Source: Microbacterium sp. 1.5R (GTDB taxonomy: Bacteria; Actinomycetota; Actinomycetes; Actinomycetales; Microbacteriaceae). Taken from it: 64,000 nucleotides of DNA. Both the position numbers and the translations under genes were made by a program. Below the pieces are notes generated by a model that saw nothing but the letters and a program-made list of their open reading frames with translations, had not been told where the DNA came from and searched no databases. The DNA lies in NCBI RefSeq assembly GCF_001889265.1, contig NZ_CP018151.1, positions 868,001 to 932,000 on the forward strand. Reading direction: 5' to 3'. Positions 1 to 9,742 of this stretch are shown piece by piece (position 1 is the first letter of the stretch; each line of letters opens with the position of its first letter).

Positions 1-867
1 GGCGTGCGGCTCGGCGACCTCGACGCGGTGGCCGTCACGAGCGGACCCGGCCTCGCGGGAGCGCTCATGGTCGGCGTCGGCGCCGCCAAGGGGCTGGCGG
101 TGTCGCTCGACAAGCCGCTGTACGCGGTCAATCACCTGGTCGGACACATCGCCGCCGACATCCTGACTCCCGACTCCGACCCATTGGAGTACCCGACGAT
201 CGCGCTGCTGGTATCGGGCGGGCACACCTCGCTGCTGCACGTGCGCGATCTCACGACCGACGTCGAGATGCTGGGCGAGACCATGGACGATGCCGCGGGG
301 GAGGCGTTCGACAAGGTCGCCCGACTGCTGTCGCTGCCGTACCCCGGCGGACCCGAGATCGATCGAGCGGCACTCGACGGAGATCCGAACGCGATCCGCT
401 TCCCTCGAGGGCTTTCGCGCGCCTCCGACCTCGCGAAGCACCGTTACGACTTCTCCTTCTCCGGGCTCAAGACCGCTGTCGCGCGCTGGGTCGAGCGCTG
501 CGAGGCAGACGGCGTTCCCGTGCCCGTCGCCGACGTCGCCGCGAGCTTCCGTGAGGCGGTCGTCGATGTGCTCGTGACGAAGGCGCTCGCCGCGTGCGCA
601 GACCTCGGCGTGCCCCGCCTGCTGCTCGGTGGAGGAGTGATCGCCAACCGACGACTCCGCGAGGTCGCCCTCGCGAGGGCGGAGAAGGCCGGCGTGACGG
701 TGCGCATCCCGCCGTTGTCGCTGTGCACCGACAACGGCGCGATGATCGCGGCGCTCGCCGCGGAGCTCATCGCGTCCGGCCGTCGCCCGTCGACGCTGGC
801 GTTCGGAGCCGACTCGACGCTTCCCGTCACCGAGATCCAGGTCGACGAGCGCGTCGCGGTGATGTGA
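1..867 (+). CDS. tsaD: tRNA N6-threonylcarbamoyladenosine synthase TsaD, C-terminal part
   Basis: The reading frame is open from base 1, so the true start lies upstream; about 288 residues are present of a family that usually has about 340-350. TsaD transfers threonylcarbamoyl to A37 of ANN-decoding tRNAs in the cytoplasm, together with TsaB. Seen here are the ASKHA fold motif [10 protein letters not shown], whose two histidines bind the metal, the glycine-rich VSGGHTSLL, and the C-terminal [11 protein letters not shown] and TDNGAMIA motifs. The stop codon overlaps the start of the next gene by one base (TGATG), so the downstream membrane-protein genes are probably co-transcribed. Confidence 0.96.
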   Translation, partial: GVRLGDLDAVAVTSGPGLAGALMVGVGAAKGLAVSLDKPLYAVNHLVGHIAADILTPDSDPLEYPTIALLVSGGHTSLLHVRDLTTDVEMLGETMDDAAGEAFDKVARLLSLPYPGGPEIDRAALDGDPNAIRFPRGLSRASDLAKHRYDFSFSGLKTAVARWVERCEADGVPVPVADVAASFREAVVDVLVTKALAACADLGVPRLLLGGGVIANRRLREVALARAEKAGVTVRIPPLSLCTDNGAMIAALAAELIASGRRPSTLAFGADSTLPVTEIQVDERVAVM

Positions 868-1379
868 TGAGCGACGTGCCTCGCACTCCGGATAGGGCGG
901 GTGCAGAACCGGGGCCCGCCTCGAGTGCCGCGGTGCCGCCGACCAGGATCGAGCGCCCGAGCGGCGAGGTCGAGCATCCGGCGGGGTCGGCACGCATACC
1001 CGGGTCGCGCCGCGAGGGATACACGAAGCTCCCCACCGGCCCGGTCGGAGTCGAGCCGGTGGTCGTCACGGGGCCAGTCGCCGAGGACATCGGTCGGGAG
1101 AGCGACTGGGAGCCGGCGACGGGCACGTCCGCCGTGGACGACACCCGCCTCGCTCCCTGGGCGCTGATGGCGGCGGTCGTCGCCTTGGCCGCGTCGTTCT
1201 TCGTCGGTTGGGGCATCCCGATCGCCATCGTCGCCGTGATCGCGTCGATCATGTCGCTGCGCCGACCGGTCGAGAGCCGCGCCATCGCTCGTTGGGCGCT
1301 CGTTCTCGGTCTGTGTGCGACCGTCTACAGCCTCGGCTGGCTCGTCTGGGCCGGGATGCAGTTCGAGAGACTCGGATAG
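867..1379 (+). CDS. small multi-pass membrane protein (DUF4190-like)
   Basis: This 170-residue protein has a long polar, probably cytoplasmic N-terminus (about residues 1-90), then three hydrophobic segments: two closely spaced (about 95-135) and one near 145-165. The ATG at 867 overlaps the tsaD stop by one base, and that coupling is why I prefer it over longer in-frame starts. The arrangement resembles small DUF4190-type actinobacterial membrane proteins, but I recognise no enzymatic motif. It lies three bases before the next gene, so it is likely operonic with tsaD. Function unknown. Confidence 0.8.
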   Translation: MSDVPRTPDRAGAEPGPASSAAVPPTRIERPSGEVEHPAGSARIPGSRREGYTKLPTGPVGVEPVVVTGPVAEDIGRESDWEPATGTSAVDDTRLAPWALMAAVVALAASFFVGWGIPIAIVAVIASIMSLRRPVESRAIARWALVLGLCATVYSLGWLVWAGMQFERLG

Positions 1380-1382
1380 CCG

Positions 1383-2444
1383 ATGCACGACGCGGACCGA
1401 TCCGTCGAGCTGCGCGCGCTCCAGGCGCGGGCGTACGGCCGTGCGGGGGCGTTGAGCGCGGCGGATGCAGCGCGGCTGCGCGAGCTGGAATCCGCGAAGA
1501 CGCGTCTGGCGGGGCCGCCGGCGACGAGAAGTCCGGAGACGCGTGCGCCGGACCCTGCGCAGGCTCCGCGGGGCGTTGCCGAGGAGGAGGGGAGCGCGTC
1601 ACCTGCCGACCCGGCCGTGGACATCGAGCGCCAGGGCGGGTCCCCGCTCATCGCGCTGCGACACCATCGGCGTCTCGCGGTCGCGGTCGCCACGGCCTTC
1701 GCGGTCATCGGCCTCGCGCTGGGCTGGCTTCTCTTCACCGACCGGGGTCCCGCGCCGATGCAGCTCAGCGCCCAGCAGGAGGAGTGGCAGAGCGCGATCG
1801 TCGCATCGGGGGACTTCGATCCGGGGTCGGTGCGGGCGATGGCGGAGGAAGAAGGCGTCGTGATCTGGTTCGCGACGAAGAACGAGCGCGCTGACGTGTG
1901 CCTGGTGCTCGGACACGAGGATGCGACGGCTCCCGCGTGCACGACGCGGGAGCAGGCCGTGGTCCAGGGCGTGAATGCCACTCTCACGAAACCTGTGAGC
2001 CAGAGTCAGACTTACGACGTCGAGGCGCAGATGCTCCTCACGCCGGCCGGCGAGCCGGCGGTCATCACCCGCAGCTACATCACCTCACCGCAGTCCACGG
2101 CGATGTTCGCCAGCCCCGACGAGGCGGAGGCGGCGACCGCCCTCGCCGAGCGCACGGGACTGGACCTGCGGACCATCCTGGTCGCCGGCTACGACGATGA
2201 CGTGCCGATCTGGACGGGGATCGACATGTCCACGCAGAGGTACTGTCTCGTCTACGACGGGTCGATGCCCGACCCTCCGATGGCCTGCGATGACAGCATC
2301 ATGCTCGCCGACGCGGACAGGACGCTCGTGCTCGACGTCGTGGGTGAGGGGAAGACGACCCGCTACGAGTACCGGTTCGGCTACGGTCAGCAGTACCTGA
2401 CCGTGACGAAGGGCTGGGAGGGCGACGATGCTGCAGGAGAGTGA
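1383..2444 (+). CDS. single-pass membrane protein, first of a tandem paralogous pair
   Basis: Function not recognised. The 353-residue product has a charged helical N-terminal module (about residues 8-40, with ELRALQARAYGR), an acidic, proline-rich linker, one membrane segment at about 98-118 and an outside domain of about 230 residues. That domain starts with a QEEW...FDPGSVRAM block and carries several cysteines (for example VCLVLG, YCLVYDG, MACDDS). The downstream gene has the same plan and recognisably similar sequence, so the two are paralogs. It starts three bases after the preceding stop and overlaps the next gene by 17 bases, which fits one operon with tsaD. Confidence 0.8.
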   Translation: MHDADRSVELRALQARAYGRAGALSAADAARLRELESAKTRLAGPPATRSPETRAPDPAQAPRGVAEEEGSASPADPAVDIERQGGSPLIALRHHRRLAVAVATAFAVIGLALGWLLFTDRGPAPMQLSAQQEEWQSAIVASGDFDPGSVRAMAEEEGVVIWFATKNERADVCLVLGHEDATAPACTTREQAVVQGVNATLTKPVSQSQTYDVEAQMLLTPAGEPAVITRSYITSPQSTAMFASPDEAEAATALAERTGLDLRTILVAGYDDDVPIWTGIDMSTQRYCLVYDGSMPDPPMACDDSIMLADADRTLVLDVVGEGKTTRYEYRFGYGQQYLTVTKGWEGDDAAGE

Positions 2445-3651
2445 CTCTGCCGAGCTGCGCGCACTGCAGGTCAAAGCGTACGGCCGCGACGGTGGCCTGA
2501 CCGAGGCCGAGGCGGCGAGGCTGAGAGAGCTCGAATCGCTGCGCGGCGAGCCTGGCAGGCCTGACCGGGTCGACCCTGGCCCGCGTGACCGGGTCGACGC
2601 GCCGGTCGGGCAGGGAGCGGCCCACGAGCCGCCGACGTCGGAGAAGCCGTTCCGTGACGGTCAGGCACCCGTCGCCGACGCTTCCCCCAGCGCGCCCGGC
2701 GAACACGCGGACGACGGAAGTCAGTCCACCGAGACCGGAGGCCTCCGCGCGGCATTCCGTCAGCACTGGAAGGCGGTCGCCGCGGCATCCGCACTTCTGC
2801 TCGTGATCGGTCTCGGCACCGGCTGGGCGCTCTTCGGGCGTTCCGGCGATGCCGTCGCGTTGACTTCCGCGCAGCAGGAGCGGCGTGCGGAATTGCAGGC
2901 CGAGGGCGGGTTCGACCCGGGCAGTCTGCGCGCGATCGGACAGGACGAGGACGCCCTCGTCTGGTACGCGACGAAGGACGACGGCGAGACGGTGTGCCTG
3001 ACGCTCGATGCCGCCGACAAGTCGGCGGATCAGTGCCAGCCCGCGGCCGATCTCGACAACGGGAACGGCATCGGCCTGAACGCGAGCGTCGCGGTGCCGG
3101 GGGAGGGGGACGAGGGCCTCGAGGAGATCTGGGCGTCCGCCGCGCGAGCGATGAACGGGGAGGTCGTCGGCATCATCCAGCGATGGCGTTCGGACGAGAA
3201 CTCCTGGCTGTCGCAGTTCCAGGGCGACGAGCGGGAACGCGCCGAGCAGCTGGTCGAGGAGGGTTTCGAAGAGTTCTCCTTCTCGGTCGTGGGGTACTTC
3301 CGCGATGCGCCGGTCTGGCGCGCACAGCGCGTCGAGAGCGACGACATCCAGGACTGCCTCATCGTCGATGCCGTCCAGGCCGTCGAATGCCGCCCGGCGA
3401 GCGAGGGACAATCGTCGGCGGACGTCATCGAGGTCGCCGGAACCATCGTGGACGAGGCCGGAGGGATGATCTCCGACTGGAGCGTGCGTCTCGCGTACAC
3501 GTCGAACGGCATGCCCTACCTCGTGGTGTCCGGAGACAGCACGACGGCGACGGCAGAGCCGACGGTGAGGCCCGGTGAGACGCTCGAGCTCGGCGGCGAA
3601 TTCCAGGATCCGATCCAGGTCGACATCCCGTCGGACGACTCCGAGGGCTAG
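2428..3651 (+). CDS. single-pass membrane protein, second of a tandem paralogous pair
   Basis: Function not recognised. This 407-residue product repeats the plan of its upstream neighbour: N-terminal ELRALQVKAYGR and AARLRELES module (about 8-38), a longer polar linker, a membrane segment at about 116-137, then an outside domain beginning with a QQERRAELQAEGGFDPGSL block. Shared blocks FDPGS-R and W(Y/F)ATK...VCL show common origin. The ATG at 2428 lies inside the end of the upstream gene, preceded by a purine-rich GGGAGGG; the 17-base overlap suggests coupled translation. It ends 14 bases before a convergent methyltransferase gene. Confidence 0.8.
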   Translation: MLQESDSAELRALQVKAYGRDGGLTEAEAARLRELESLRGEPGRPDRVDPGPRDRVDAPVGQGAAHEPPTSEKPFRDGQAPVADASPSAPGEHADDGSQSTETGGLRAAFRQHWKAVAAASALLLVIGLGTGWALFGRSGDAVALTSAQQERRAELQAEGGFDPGSLRAIGQDEDALVWYATKDDGETVCLTLDAADKSADQCQPAADLDNGNGIGLNASVAVPGEGDEGLEEIWASAARAMNGEVVGIIQRWRSDENSWLSQFQGDERERAEQLVEEGFEEFSFSVVGYFRDAPVWRAQRVESDDIQDCLIVDAVQAVECRPASEGQSSADVIEVAGTIVDEAGGMISDWSVRLAYTSNGMPYLVVSGDSTTATAEPTVRPGETLELGGEFQDPIQVDIPSDDSEG

Positions 3652-3665
3652 GCGCCGGTTAGACG

Positions 3666-4874
3666 TCAGCCGGCTGCCGGCACCCGATCGGCGAGGATCG
3701 CTCGTCGCTGATCACCCACGCGAGTGAGGATCAGCGTCGCGGTCTGCTCGCCCCGCAGCGCCAGCTTCTTGCGGAAGGCCGCGGGGTCGATGTCCATGCC
3801 GCGCTTCTTGATCTCGAGAGAGCCGATGTCGTTCGCCTTGAGGACTGCGCTGATCGCCTTCGGGTTCGCCGGCATCGTCTCGCGCACCCGGAACGACTGC
3901 ACGAACGGACTGGTGACCGCGGCGTCAGAGGTGAGGTACGCGATGCGCTCGTCGAGCATTCCCGCGTCGAGGCTGCGCGCGACATCGCCGATCAGACGCG
4001 CCCGGATCACCGCCCCGTCCGGCTCGTGCAGGAACGCGCCGAGTTCCCGCACGGGCTCGTCGACGGCGTCGGCGCCTGCGGTGAGTTCATGTGAGCGCTC
4101 GCCGCGGATCACGAGGGCGGAACGGCGGATGCCATCGCGGGCGAGTGCGCGCGTCCAGAGCACGAGCTCGACCACGCTGCCGTCTGCGCTCACCCACTGC
4201 GCCTCGGCGTCGACGGGAAGCGAATCGCGGTCGTGACCGGGACCGAGCTTGATGCCCGTCGATGTGCGCGAGGCCACATCGAAGGCCCAGTCCAGCGGCG
4301 GAGAGTAGTCATCGGACGAGACCCGGCGCGTCTCGCTGTGCCCGGCGGTGCGGCGGGCCGGATCCATCCAGATCGCCTGGTTCTCGTCGCCCTCGACGGG
4401 CACGTGCGCCTCGGCCGTGCCGTGGATCACCCTCGCGCTGTCTCCGAGAGGCGCCAGGTTGTACGCCGCGATCGCCGAGGTCACCTCGTCGGCGTCGACG
4501 GCGACGACGTCGAGCCCTGCACCGGCGAAGGCAAGAGAATCCCCGCCGATGCCGCAGCCGAGATCCGCGACGCGAGTGATGCCGGCGCGGCGCATCCGCT
4601 GGGCATGCCGGGCGGCCACGCTCAGCCGCGTCGTCTGCTCGAGTCCGGCCCGGGTGAACAGCATCCGGGCCGCGAAGTCGCCGAACTTGCCTTTCGCCTT
4701 GGTGCGAAGTCGTGCCTGTCCGACCACGGCCGAGACGAGCTCGGGCGAGTGGCCGGCCGCACGCAGCCGGGATACGATCCTAGCGACGTCGGCGACCTCG
4801 TCGACGGGGCCGAGTTCGTCCAGCGCCTTCAGGCCCTCGGGGGTGAGCAGTGCGCGCAGCTCGGAGATCTCCAC
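3666..4874 (-). CDS. class I SAM-dependent methyltransferase with THUMP-like C-terminus
   Basis: The 402-residue protein carries a Rossmann SAM-binding motif (ADLGCGIGGDSLAFAGAGLD, about residues 100-119) followed by an acidic loop VVAVDAD and a DPARR motif at about 172-176 in the position of the catalytic loop. The C-terminal part ends with an LEIKKRG...FRKKLALRG block typical of the THUMP-like domain in this actinobacterial family, so an RNA substrate is likely but unproven. The start is GTG; a TAAGCT box lies exactly six bases before it (4881-4886 on this strand), consistent with a leaderless transcript. It is convergent with the tsaD operon. Confidence 0.85.
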   Translation of the reverse strand: MEISELRALLTPEGLKALDELGPVDEVADVARIVSRLRAAGHSPELVSAVVGQARLRTKAKGKFGDFAARMLFTRAGLEQTTRLSVAARHAQRMRRAGITRVADLGCGIGGDSLAFAGAGLDVVAVDADEVTSAIAAYNLAPLGDSARVIHGTAEAHVPVEGDENQAIWMDPARRTAGHSETRRVSSDDYSPPLDWAFDVASRTSTGIKLGPGHDRDSLPVDAEAQWVSADGSVVELVLWTRALARDGIRRSALVIRGERSHELTAGADAVDEPVRELGAFLHEPDGAVIRARLIGDVARSLDAGMLDERIAYLTSDAAVTSPFVQSFRVRETMPANPKAISAVLKANDIGSLEIKKRGMDIDPAAFRKKLALRGEQTATLILTRVGDQRRAILADRVPAAG

Positions 4875-4880
4875 TGCCCC

Positions 4881-4886
4881 AGCTTA
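4881..4886 (-). promoter_or_regulatory. -10 box of leaderless methyltransferase promoter
   Basis: TAAGCT on the minus strand, six bases before the GTG start. No convincing -35 hexamer is visible. Confidence 0.45.
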
Positions 4887-4907
4887 GGCGGCGGGCTGTT
4901 CGCCGCA

Positions 4908-4934
4908 TTGGCACTCGCATTGCGTGAGTGCCAG
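4908..4934 (+). promoter_or_regulatory. CIRCE operator 1 (HrcA site)
   Basis: TTGGCACTC, nine bases, GAGTGCCAG: a near-perfect inverted repeat with the exact 9-N9-9 geometry of CIRCE, the operator of the heat-shock repressor HrcA. It lies upstream of groES and overlaps the likely -35 region. Confidence 0.88.
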
Positions 4935-4949
4935 CGGAACGCCTAGACT
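4920..4949 (+). promoter_or_regulatory. probable groES promoter
   Basis: TTGCGT (4920-4925), an 18-base spacer and TAGACT (4944-4949). The -35 is weak and the -10 good. The promoter sits between and partly inside the two CIRCE operators, so HrcA binding would block it. The leader to the GTG start is about 60 bases. Confidence 0.55.
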
Positions 4950-4952
4950 GGA

Positions 4953-4979
4953 TTAGCACTCTCGGGTTGAGAGTGCGAA
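4953..4979 (+). promoter_or_regulatory. CIRCE operator 2 (HrcA site)
   Basis: TTAGCACTC, nine bases, GAGTGCGAA. The left half matches the CIRCE consensus exactly; the right half has one change near its end. It lies 18 bases downstream of CIRCE 1, just after the -10 box and within the start of the transcript. Confidence 0.92.
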
Positions 4980-5017
4980 AAGTCTTCCTGTCAGCGTCAA
5001 GAAAGAAGAGGTAGACC

Positions 5018-5314
5018 GTGTCGGTTTCCATCAAGCCGCTCGAGGACCGCATCGTCATCAAGCAGGTCGAGGCCGAGCAGACCACCGCGAGTGGCCTGGT
5101 CATCCCCGACACCGCCAAGGAGAAGCCCCAGGAGGGCGAGGTCGTGGCCGTGGGCCCCGGCCGCATCGATGACAACGGCAACCGCGTTCCGCTCGACGTC
5201 GCCGTGGGCGACCGTGTGCTCTACAGCAAGTACGGCGGCACCGAGGTGAAGTTCGGCGCAGACGAGTACCTCGTCCTGTCGGCTCGCGACGTGCTCGCAG
5301 TCGTCGTCCGCTGA
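5018..5314 (+). CDS. groES: co-chaperonin GroES (Hsp10)
   Basis: The 98-residue product is full length for GroES, the heptameric lid of the GroEL chaperonin in the cytoplasm. Recognisable are the N-terminal [11 protein letters not shown], the mobile loop [19 protein letters not shown] that contacts GroEL, the conserved VVAVGPG, and the C-terminal [13 protein letters not shown]. The start is GTG behind a purine-rich AGAAAGAAGAGG. Two CIRCE operators precede it, so regulation by HrcA is expected. It is followed by a terminator and not by groEL, so groEL must be elsewhere. Confidence 0.98.
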   Translation: MSVSIKPLEDRIVIKQVEAEQTTASGLVIPDTAKEKPQEGEVVAVGPGRIDDNGNRVPLDVAVGDRVLYSKYGGTEVKFGADEYLVLSARDVLAVVVR

Positions 5315-5328
5315 GACAACGTCTTCGG

Positions 5329-5359
5329 AAGGCCCGGATGCATCACGCATCCGGGCCTT
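5329..5359 (+). terminator. intrinsic terminator after groES
   Basis: A 13-base perfect stem (AAGGCCCGGATGC with its complement) around a five-base loop, then TTCC rather than a long T run. It separates groES from rarD and makes groES monocistronic. Confidence 0.85.
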
Positions 5360-5445
5360 CCTGCGTGTTCGGCCACCGGTGTATCGATTCCTGCCAATGT
5401 CCGGATGGCGGGTCTCGTGGGGCGGAGGCGGCGCGGCGACGGGCA

Positions 5446-5451
5446 TAGGGT
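5446..5451 (+). promoter_or_regulatory. -10 box of leaderless rarD promoter
   Basis: TAGGGT, six bases before the GTG start of rarD; no Shine-Dalgarno sequence is visible. The -35 is not recognisable. Confidence 0.5.
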
Positions 5452-5457
5452 TGTGCG

Positions 5458-6396
5458 GTGACCCCGACGAATGCCGCCTCCCGAGCCACTCAGACGGCGG
5501 GAGTCGCGTACGCGGGGGGAGCGTATCTGCTCTGGGGCGTGCTGCCCCTCTACTTCCTGCTGCTCGTGCCCACCGGTCCGTGGGAAGTCGTCGCGTGGCG
5601 CGTGCTGCTGTCGTTCGTCTTCTGCCTGCTCCTCCTCACCGTGATGCGCGGCTGGGCCGCCTTCGGCGTCATCGTCCGACAGCCGAGGCTGCTGGGATGG
5701 ACGGCTCTGGCGGGTGTCCTGATCTACGTCAACTGGCAGGTGTTCCTCATCGGAACCCTCTCCGGGAACATCGTGGAGACCAGCCTCGGGTACTTCATCA
5801 ACCCGATCACCACCGTGCTGCTCGGGGTGTTCGTGCTCAAGGAGCGCATCCGCAGGCTCCAGTGGGCGGCGATCGGCATCGCGGCGGTCGCCGTGATCGT
5901 GATCGTCCTCTTCTACGGCGAGTTCCCGTGGATCGCCCTCTCGCTGACCGCCTCGTTCGGCGTCTACGGACTCATCAAGAAGAAGATCGGCCCCGCGGTC
6001 GATGCGGTCAGCGGACTCACGCTCGAGTCGTTCTGGCTGATCCCGATCGCCGTCGTGCAGCTGATCCTCGTCGCCGCCACCCCCGCCGGGATCACGATGG
6101 GCTCCCACGGTGTGTGGCATGCGGTGCTTCTCGCGTTCGCCGGTGTGGCCACGGCGGTGCCCCTGCTGCTCTTCGCCGCGGGCGCCCGGCGCATCAACCT
6201 CACCGTCATCGGGATGATCCAGTTCATCACCCCCGTCATGCAGTTCATCATCGGCGCGGTCGTGCTCGGCGAGCCGATGCCGGCCGAGCGGTGGGCGGGC
6301 TTCATCATCGTCTGGGTCGCGATCCTCGTGTTCCTGATCGACCTGCTGCTCGCCGCGCGTCGCGGACGCCGGATCGATCAGCCGACACTCGTCTGA
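5458..6396 (+). CDS. rarD: RarD/EamA-family membrane transporter
   Basis: The 312-residue protein shows about ten hydrophobic segments in two EamA repeats, as in the drug/metabolite transporter superfamily. The N-terminal GAYLLWGVLPLYF and the internal GYFINPITTVLLGVFVLKER blocks are typical of the RarD subfamily (named after a chloramphenicol-sensitivity phenotype). The substrate is unknown and cannot be read from sequence. The GTG start is chosen because the TAGGGT box six bases upstream predicts a transcript beginning there. It stands alone between the groES terminator and the amino-acid binding-protein gene. Confidence 0.9.
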   Translation: MTPTNAASRATQTAGVAYAGGAYLLWGVLPLYFLLLVPTGPWEVVAWRVLLSFVFCLLLLTVMRGWAAFGVIVRQPRLLGWTALAGVLIYVNWQVFLIGTLSGNIVETSLGYFINPITTVLLGVFVLKERIRRLQWAAIGIAAVAVIVIVLFYGEFPWIALSLTASFGVYGLIKKKIGPAVDAVSGLTLESFWLIPIAVVQLILVAATPAGITMGSHGVWHAVLLAFAGVATAVPLLLFAAGARRINLTVIGMIQFITPVMQFIIGAVVLGEPMPAERWAGFIIVWVAILVFLIDLLLAARRGRRIDQPTLV

Positions 6397-6540
6397 ACTC
6401 CCGGTTCACCCGTCCGGAAACTCGGTGTCGGATCGTTAACGCACCGAAACATCGGCGACCCCTACGGGAAGCCTTTCAGTCCTAGTGTTAGAGCACCCGA
6501 CCGTGGTCACAATCCACGGCCAGTCACGCAAGGGAGCATC

Positions 6541-7818
6541 ATGACCTCATTCACGCGCTCGCGCAGCGCCAAGATTCTCGCCGGAGTCGCGCTGCTGAGC
6601 GTCTCGGCGATCGTCGTCGCAGGCTGCAGCGGCACGCCCTCTGAGGAGCCGTCCGACGGTGGCGGCGGCGGCGGATCGTCGGCCGACCTCACGCTCGAGC
6701 TCGGCTCGCTGCTGCCGCAGACCGGTTCGCTGTCGTTCCTCGGCCCGCCCATGGAATCCGGCGTCGGCCTCGCGGTCAAGGAGGTCAACGATGCTGCTGC
6801 CGGCGTCACGATCAACCTGACGGCTGAAGACGAAGGCGACACCGACACCAAGGCCTACGAGACGTCGATCAGCAAGCTCCAGGGCGCGGGCGTCACCGCC
6901 ATCGTCGGTGCCGCGGCGTCGGGCGTCTCCCGCCTGATCCTCGACGGAAACGTCAGCGCCGGCATCCTGCAGATCTCGGCCTCGAACACCGGCCCGGACT
7001 TCACCGACTGGGACGACAACGGTCTCTACTTCCGCACCGCGCCCAGCGACCTTCTGCAGGGTGAGGTCCTCGGCAACCTGATCGCCGAAGACGGACACAA
7101 GACCCTCGGCGTGATCTACCAGAACGACGCCTACGGAACCGGACTGTTCGACAACATCAAGTCGACGTTCGAGAACGCGGGTGGCGAGGTCGTCGCTGAC
7201 GCGTCGTACAACGTCGGTGACGGTCAGTTCGACGCACAGGTCGAGACGATCAAGGCTCAGAACCCCGACGCCGTCGCGATCGTGTCGTTCGACCAGTTCA
7301 AGACCATCGCCCCGCTGCTGGTCAACGCCGGCATCTCGCCCGACAAGTTCTACCTCGTCGACGGAAACCTGTCGGACTACGGCTCCTCGCCCGACACGAA
7401 CTTCCCGTTCTCGCTCGAGGGCGCACAGGGCACGAAGCCGGGACCGGCGCTCGAGGACGACTTCACCGACCGTCTGCAGACGTTCTGGACCGGTGAGGGC
7501 AACCCCGAGGTCAACGACTTCACCTACGCAGCCGAGGCCTACGACGCGGTCGTGCTCGTCGCACTCGCGTCTCTCGCCGCCGGTTCGACCGAGGGCGCGG
7601 ACATCGCGGCCAAGATGGCCGAGGTCTCGGGCGGCAGCGGAGACGGTGAGAAGTGCACCAGCTTCGAGGACTGCGCGGCGATCATCAACGACGGTGGAAC
7701 CGCCGACTACGACGGCTACTCCGGCGAGATCACGTTCGATGAGAACGGCGACCCGCAGGGTGCATCGATCGGCACGTACGAGTACGGCGCCGACAACCTG
7801 ATCTCCCGCACCAACTGA
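6541..7818 (+). CDS. branched-chain amino-acid-type ABC transporter substrate-binding lipoprotein (LivK-like)
   Basis: The 425-residue product has a lipoprotein signal peptide with lipobox VAGC (lipidated Cys29), a Gly/Ser-rich linker, then a periplasmic-binding-protein type I fold beginning LELGSLLPQTGSLSFLGPPM, as in LivJ/LivK. It should be tethered outside the membrane and deliver amino acids or related compounds to the permease encoded on the other strand at 7959-12064. The ATG follows AAGGGAGC, a good ribosome binding site. A terminator follows. The exact ligand cannot be told from sequence. Confidence 0.93.
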   Translation: MTSFTRSRSAKILAGVALLSVSAIVVAGCSGTPSEEPSDGGGGGGSSADLTLELGSLLPQTGSLSFLGPPMESGVGLAVKEVNDAAAGVTINLTAEDEGDTDTKAYETSISKLQGAGVTAIVGAAASGVSRLILDGNVSAGILQISASNTGPDFTDWDDNGLYFRTAPSDLLQGEVLGNLIAEDGHKTLGVIYQNDAYGTGLFDNIKSTFENAGGEVVADASYNVGDGQFDAQVETIKAQNPDAVAIVSFDQFKTIAPLLVNAGISPDKFYLVDGNLSDYGSSPDTNFPFSLEGAQGTKPGPALEDDFTDRLQTFWTGEGNPEVNDFTYAAEAYDAVVLVALASLAAGSTEGADIAAKMAEVSGGSGDGEKCTSFEDCAAIINDGGTADYDGYSGEITFDENGDPQGASIGTYEYGADNLISRTN

Positions 7819-7828
7819 TCACGAGCGG

Positions 7829-7855
7829 AGGCCCCGGATCCTCGATCCGGGGCCT
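7829..7855 (+). terminator. intrinsic terminator after the substrate-binding protein gene
   Basis: An 11-base perfect stem (AGGCCCCGGAT with its complement) with a CCTCG loop, followed by TCGTC. It ends the binding-protein transcript. Confidence 0.85.
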
Positions 7856-7912
7856 TCGTCGTGTGCGTGCCCCGAGCTGCGGCCGCGTGTCCGGAGCTGC
7901 GCGGGGGACAGA

Positions 7913-7945
7913 AGAGGGGCGGATGCGAGTCGCATCCGCCCCTCT
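7913..7945 (-). terminator. terminator of the liv operon
   Basis: A 15-base perfect stem (core GGGGCGGATGCG with its complement) and a three-base loop, directly after the livF stop on the minus strand. It may act in both directions, backing up the terminator at 7829-7855. Confidence 0.85.
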
Positions 7946-7958
7946 GTCGTGGGAGCCC

Positions 7959-8719
<761 letters not shown>

Positions 8720-8723
<4 letters not shown>

Positions 8724-9742
8724 GCGTTGTCCTTCTGGTCGTGATCCGGCGTGCTCGTCGCTTCGAGCTCCGCCTCGGCTTCTGCTTCGATCTGCTCGCG
8801 GAGCTTGGCGGCGGTGGCGTTCTCGATCACGGGGATGCGACCGGTCACGGCACCGAGATCGAGGTCCTGGTGGGCGCCGAGATAGGCGTCGACCACGGCC
8901 GGGTCCTCCATGACCTCGTCGGGCGGGCCCTCGGCGACGACCTTGCCCTCGGCCATGACCACGACCCAGTCGGCGATGTGGCGGACCATGTGCATGTCGT
9001 GCTCGACGAACAGCACCGTCATGCCCAGGCCCTTGAGGTCGAGGATGTGATCGAGGAGCGACTGGGTCAGCGCCGGATTGACGCCGGCCATCGGCTCGTC
9101 GAGCATCACCAGGGTCGGATCGCTCATGAGCGCTCGCGCCATCTCGAGGAGCTTGCGCTGGCCGCCGGAGAGCGCCGCGGCGAAGTCCTTCTCCTTGGCG
9201 TCGAGCTTGAAGCGGGCCAGCAGCTCGCGGGCCTTGACCTCGATCTCCTGATCCTGCTTGCGCCACAGGAACGGGAACAGGCTCGACCAGAAGCCCTCGC
9301 CGCGCTGTCCCGGAGCACCGAGCTTCATGTTCTCGAGCACGGTGAGCAGCGACAGCGACTTGGTCAGCTGGAACGTGCGCACCTGTCCCATGCGCGCCAC
9401 CTTGAAGGAGGGGACGCCCGAGAGGCTCGTGCCGTCGAACGACCAGGTCCCGCTGTTCGGCTTGTCGAAACCGCAGAGCAGGTTGAACAGGGTCGTCTTC
9501 CCTGCTCCGTTCGGGCCGATCAGAGCGGTGATGGCACCGCGAGGGATCTCGACGTGGTCGACGTCGACGGCCGTCAGACCGCCGAAGCGCCGCTGCACGG
9601 CATCCGCGATCAGGATGGGATCGACCTTCGGCACGCCGGGGGCCGCAGGGCCCTTGGCGAGTCCGGTGGTCTTCGGTCGGCGGATGCTGCCGGTCGCGGG
9701 CGCCGTCTGGGCGCTCTCGTCGGGGGTCAGTTCATTTGACAA
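8720..9742 (-). CDS. livG: ABC transporter ATP-binding protein LivG, with long termini
   Basis: A 340-residue ATPase with Walker A GPNGAGKTT, signature LSGGQRKLLE and Walker B LVMLDEPMAGVNP, plus the LivG-type C-terminal VFVEHDMHMVRHIADWVVVM. It is longer than the usual 250-260 residues: about 50 polar residues precede the ATPase core and about 45 acidic/Ala-rich residues follow it. The start is TTG at 9742. A GAGGGAG lies a few bases upstream, the ATG nearby is not in frame, and the start overlaps the end of livM by 11 bases. Confidence 0.93.
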
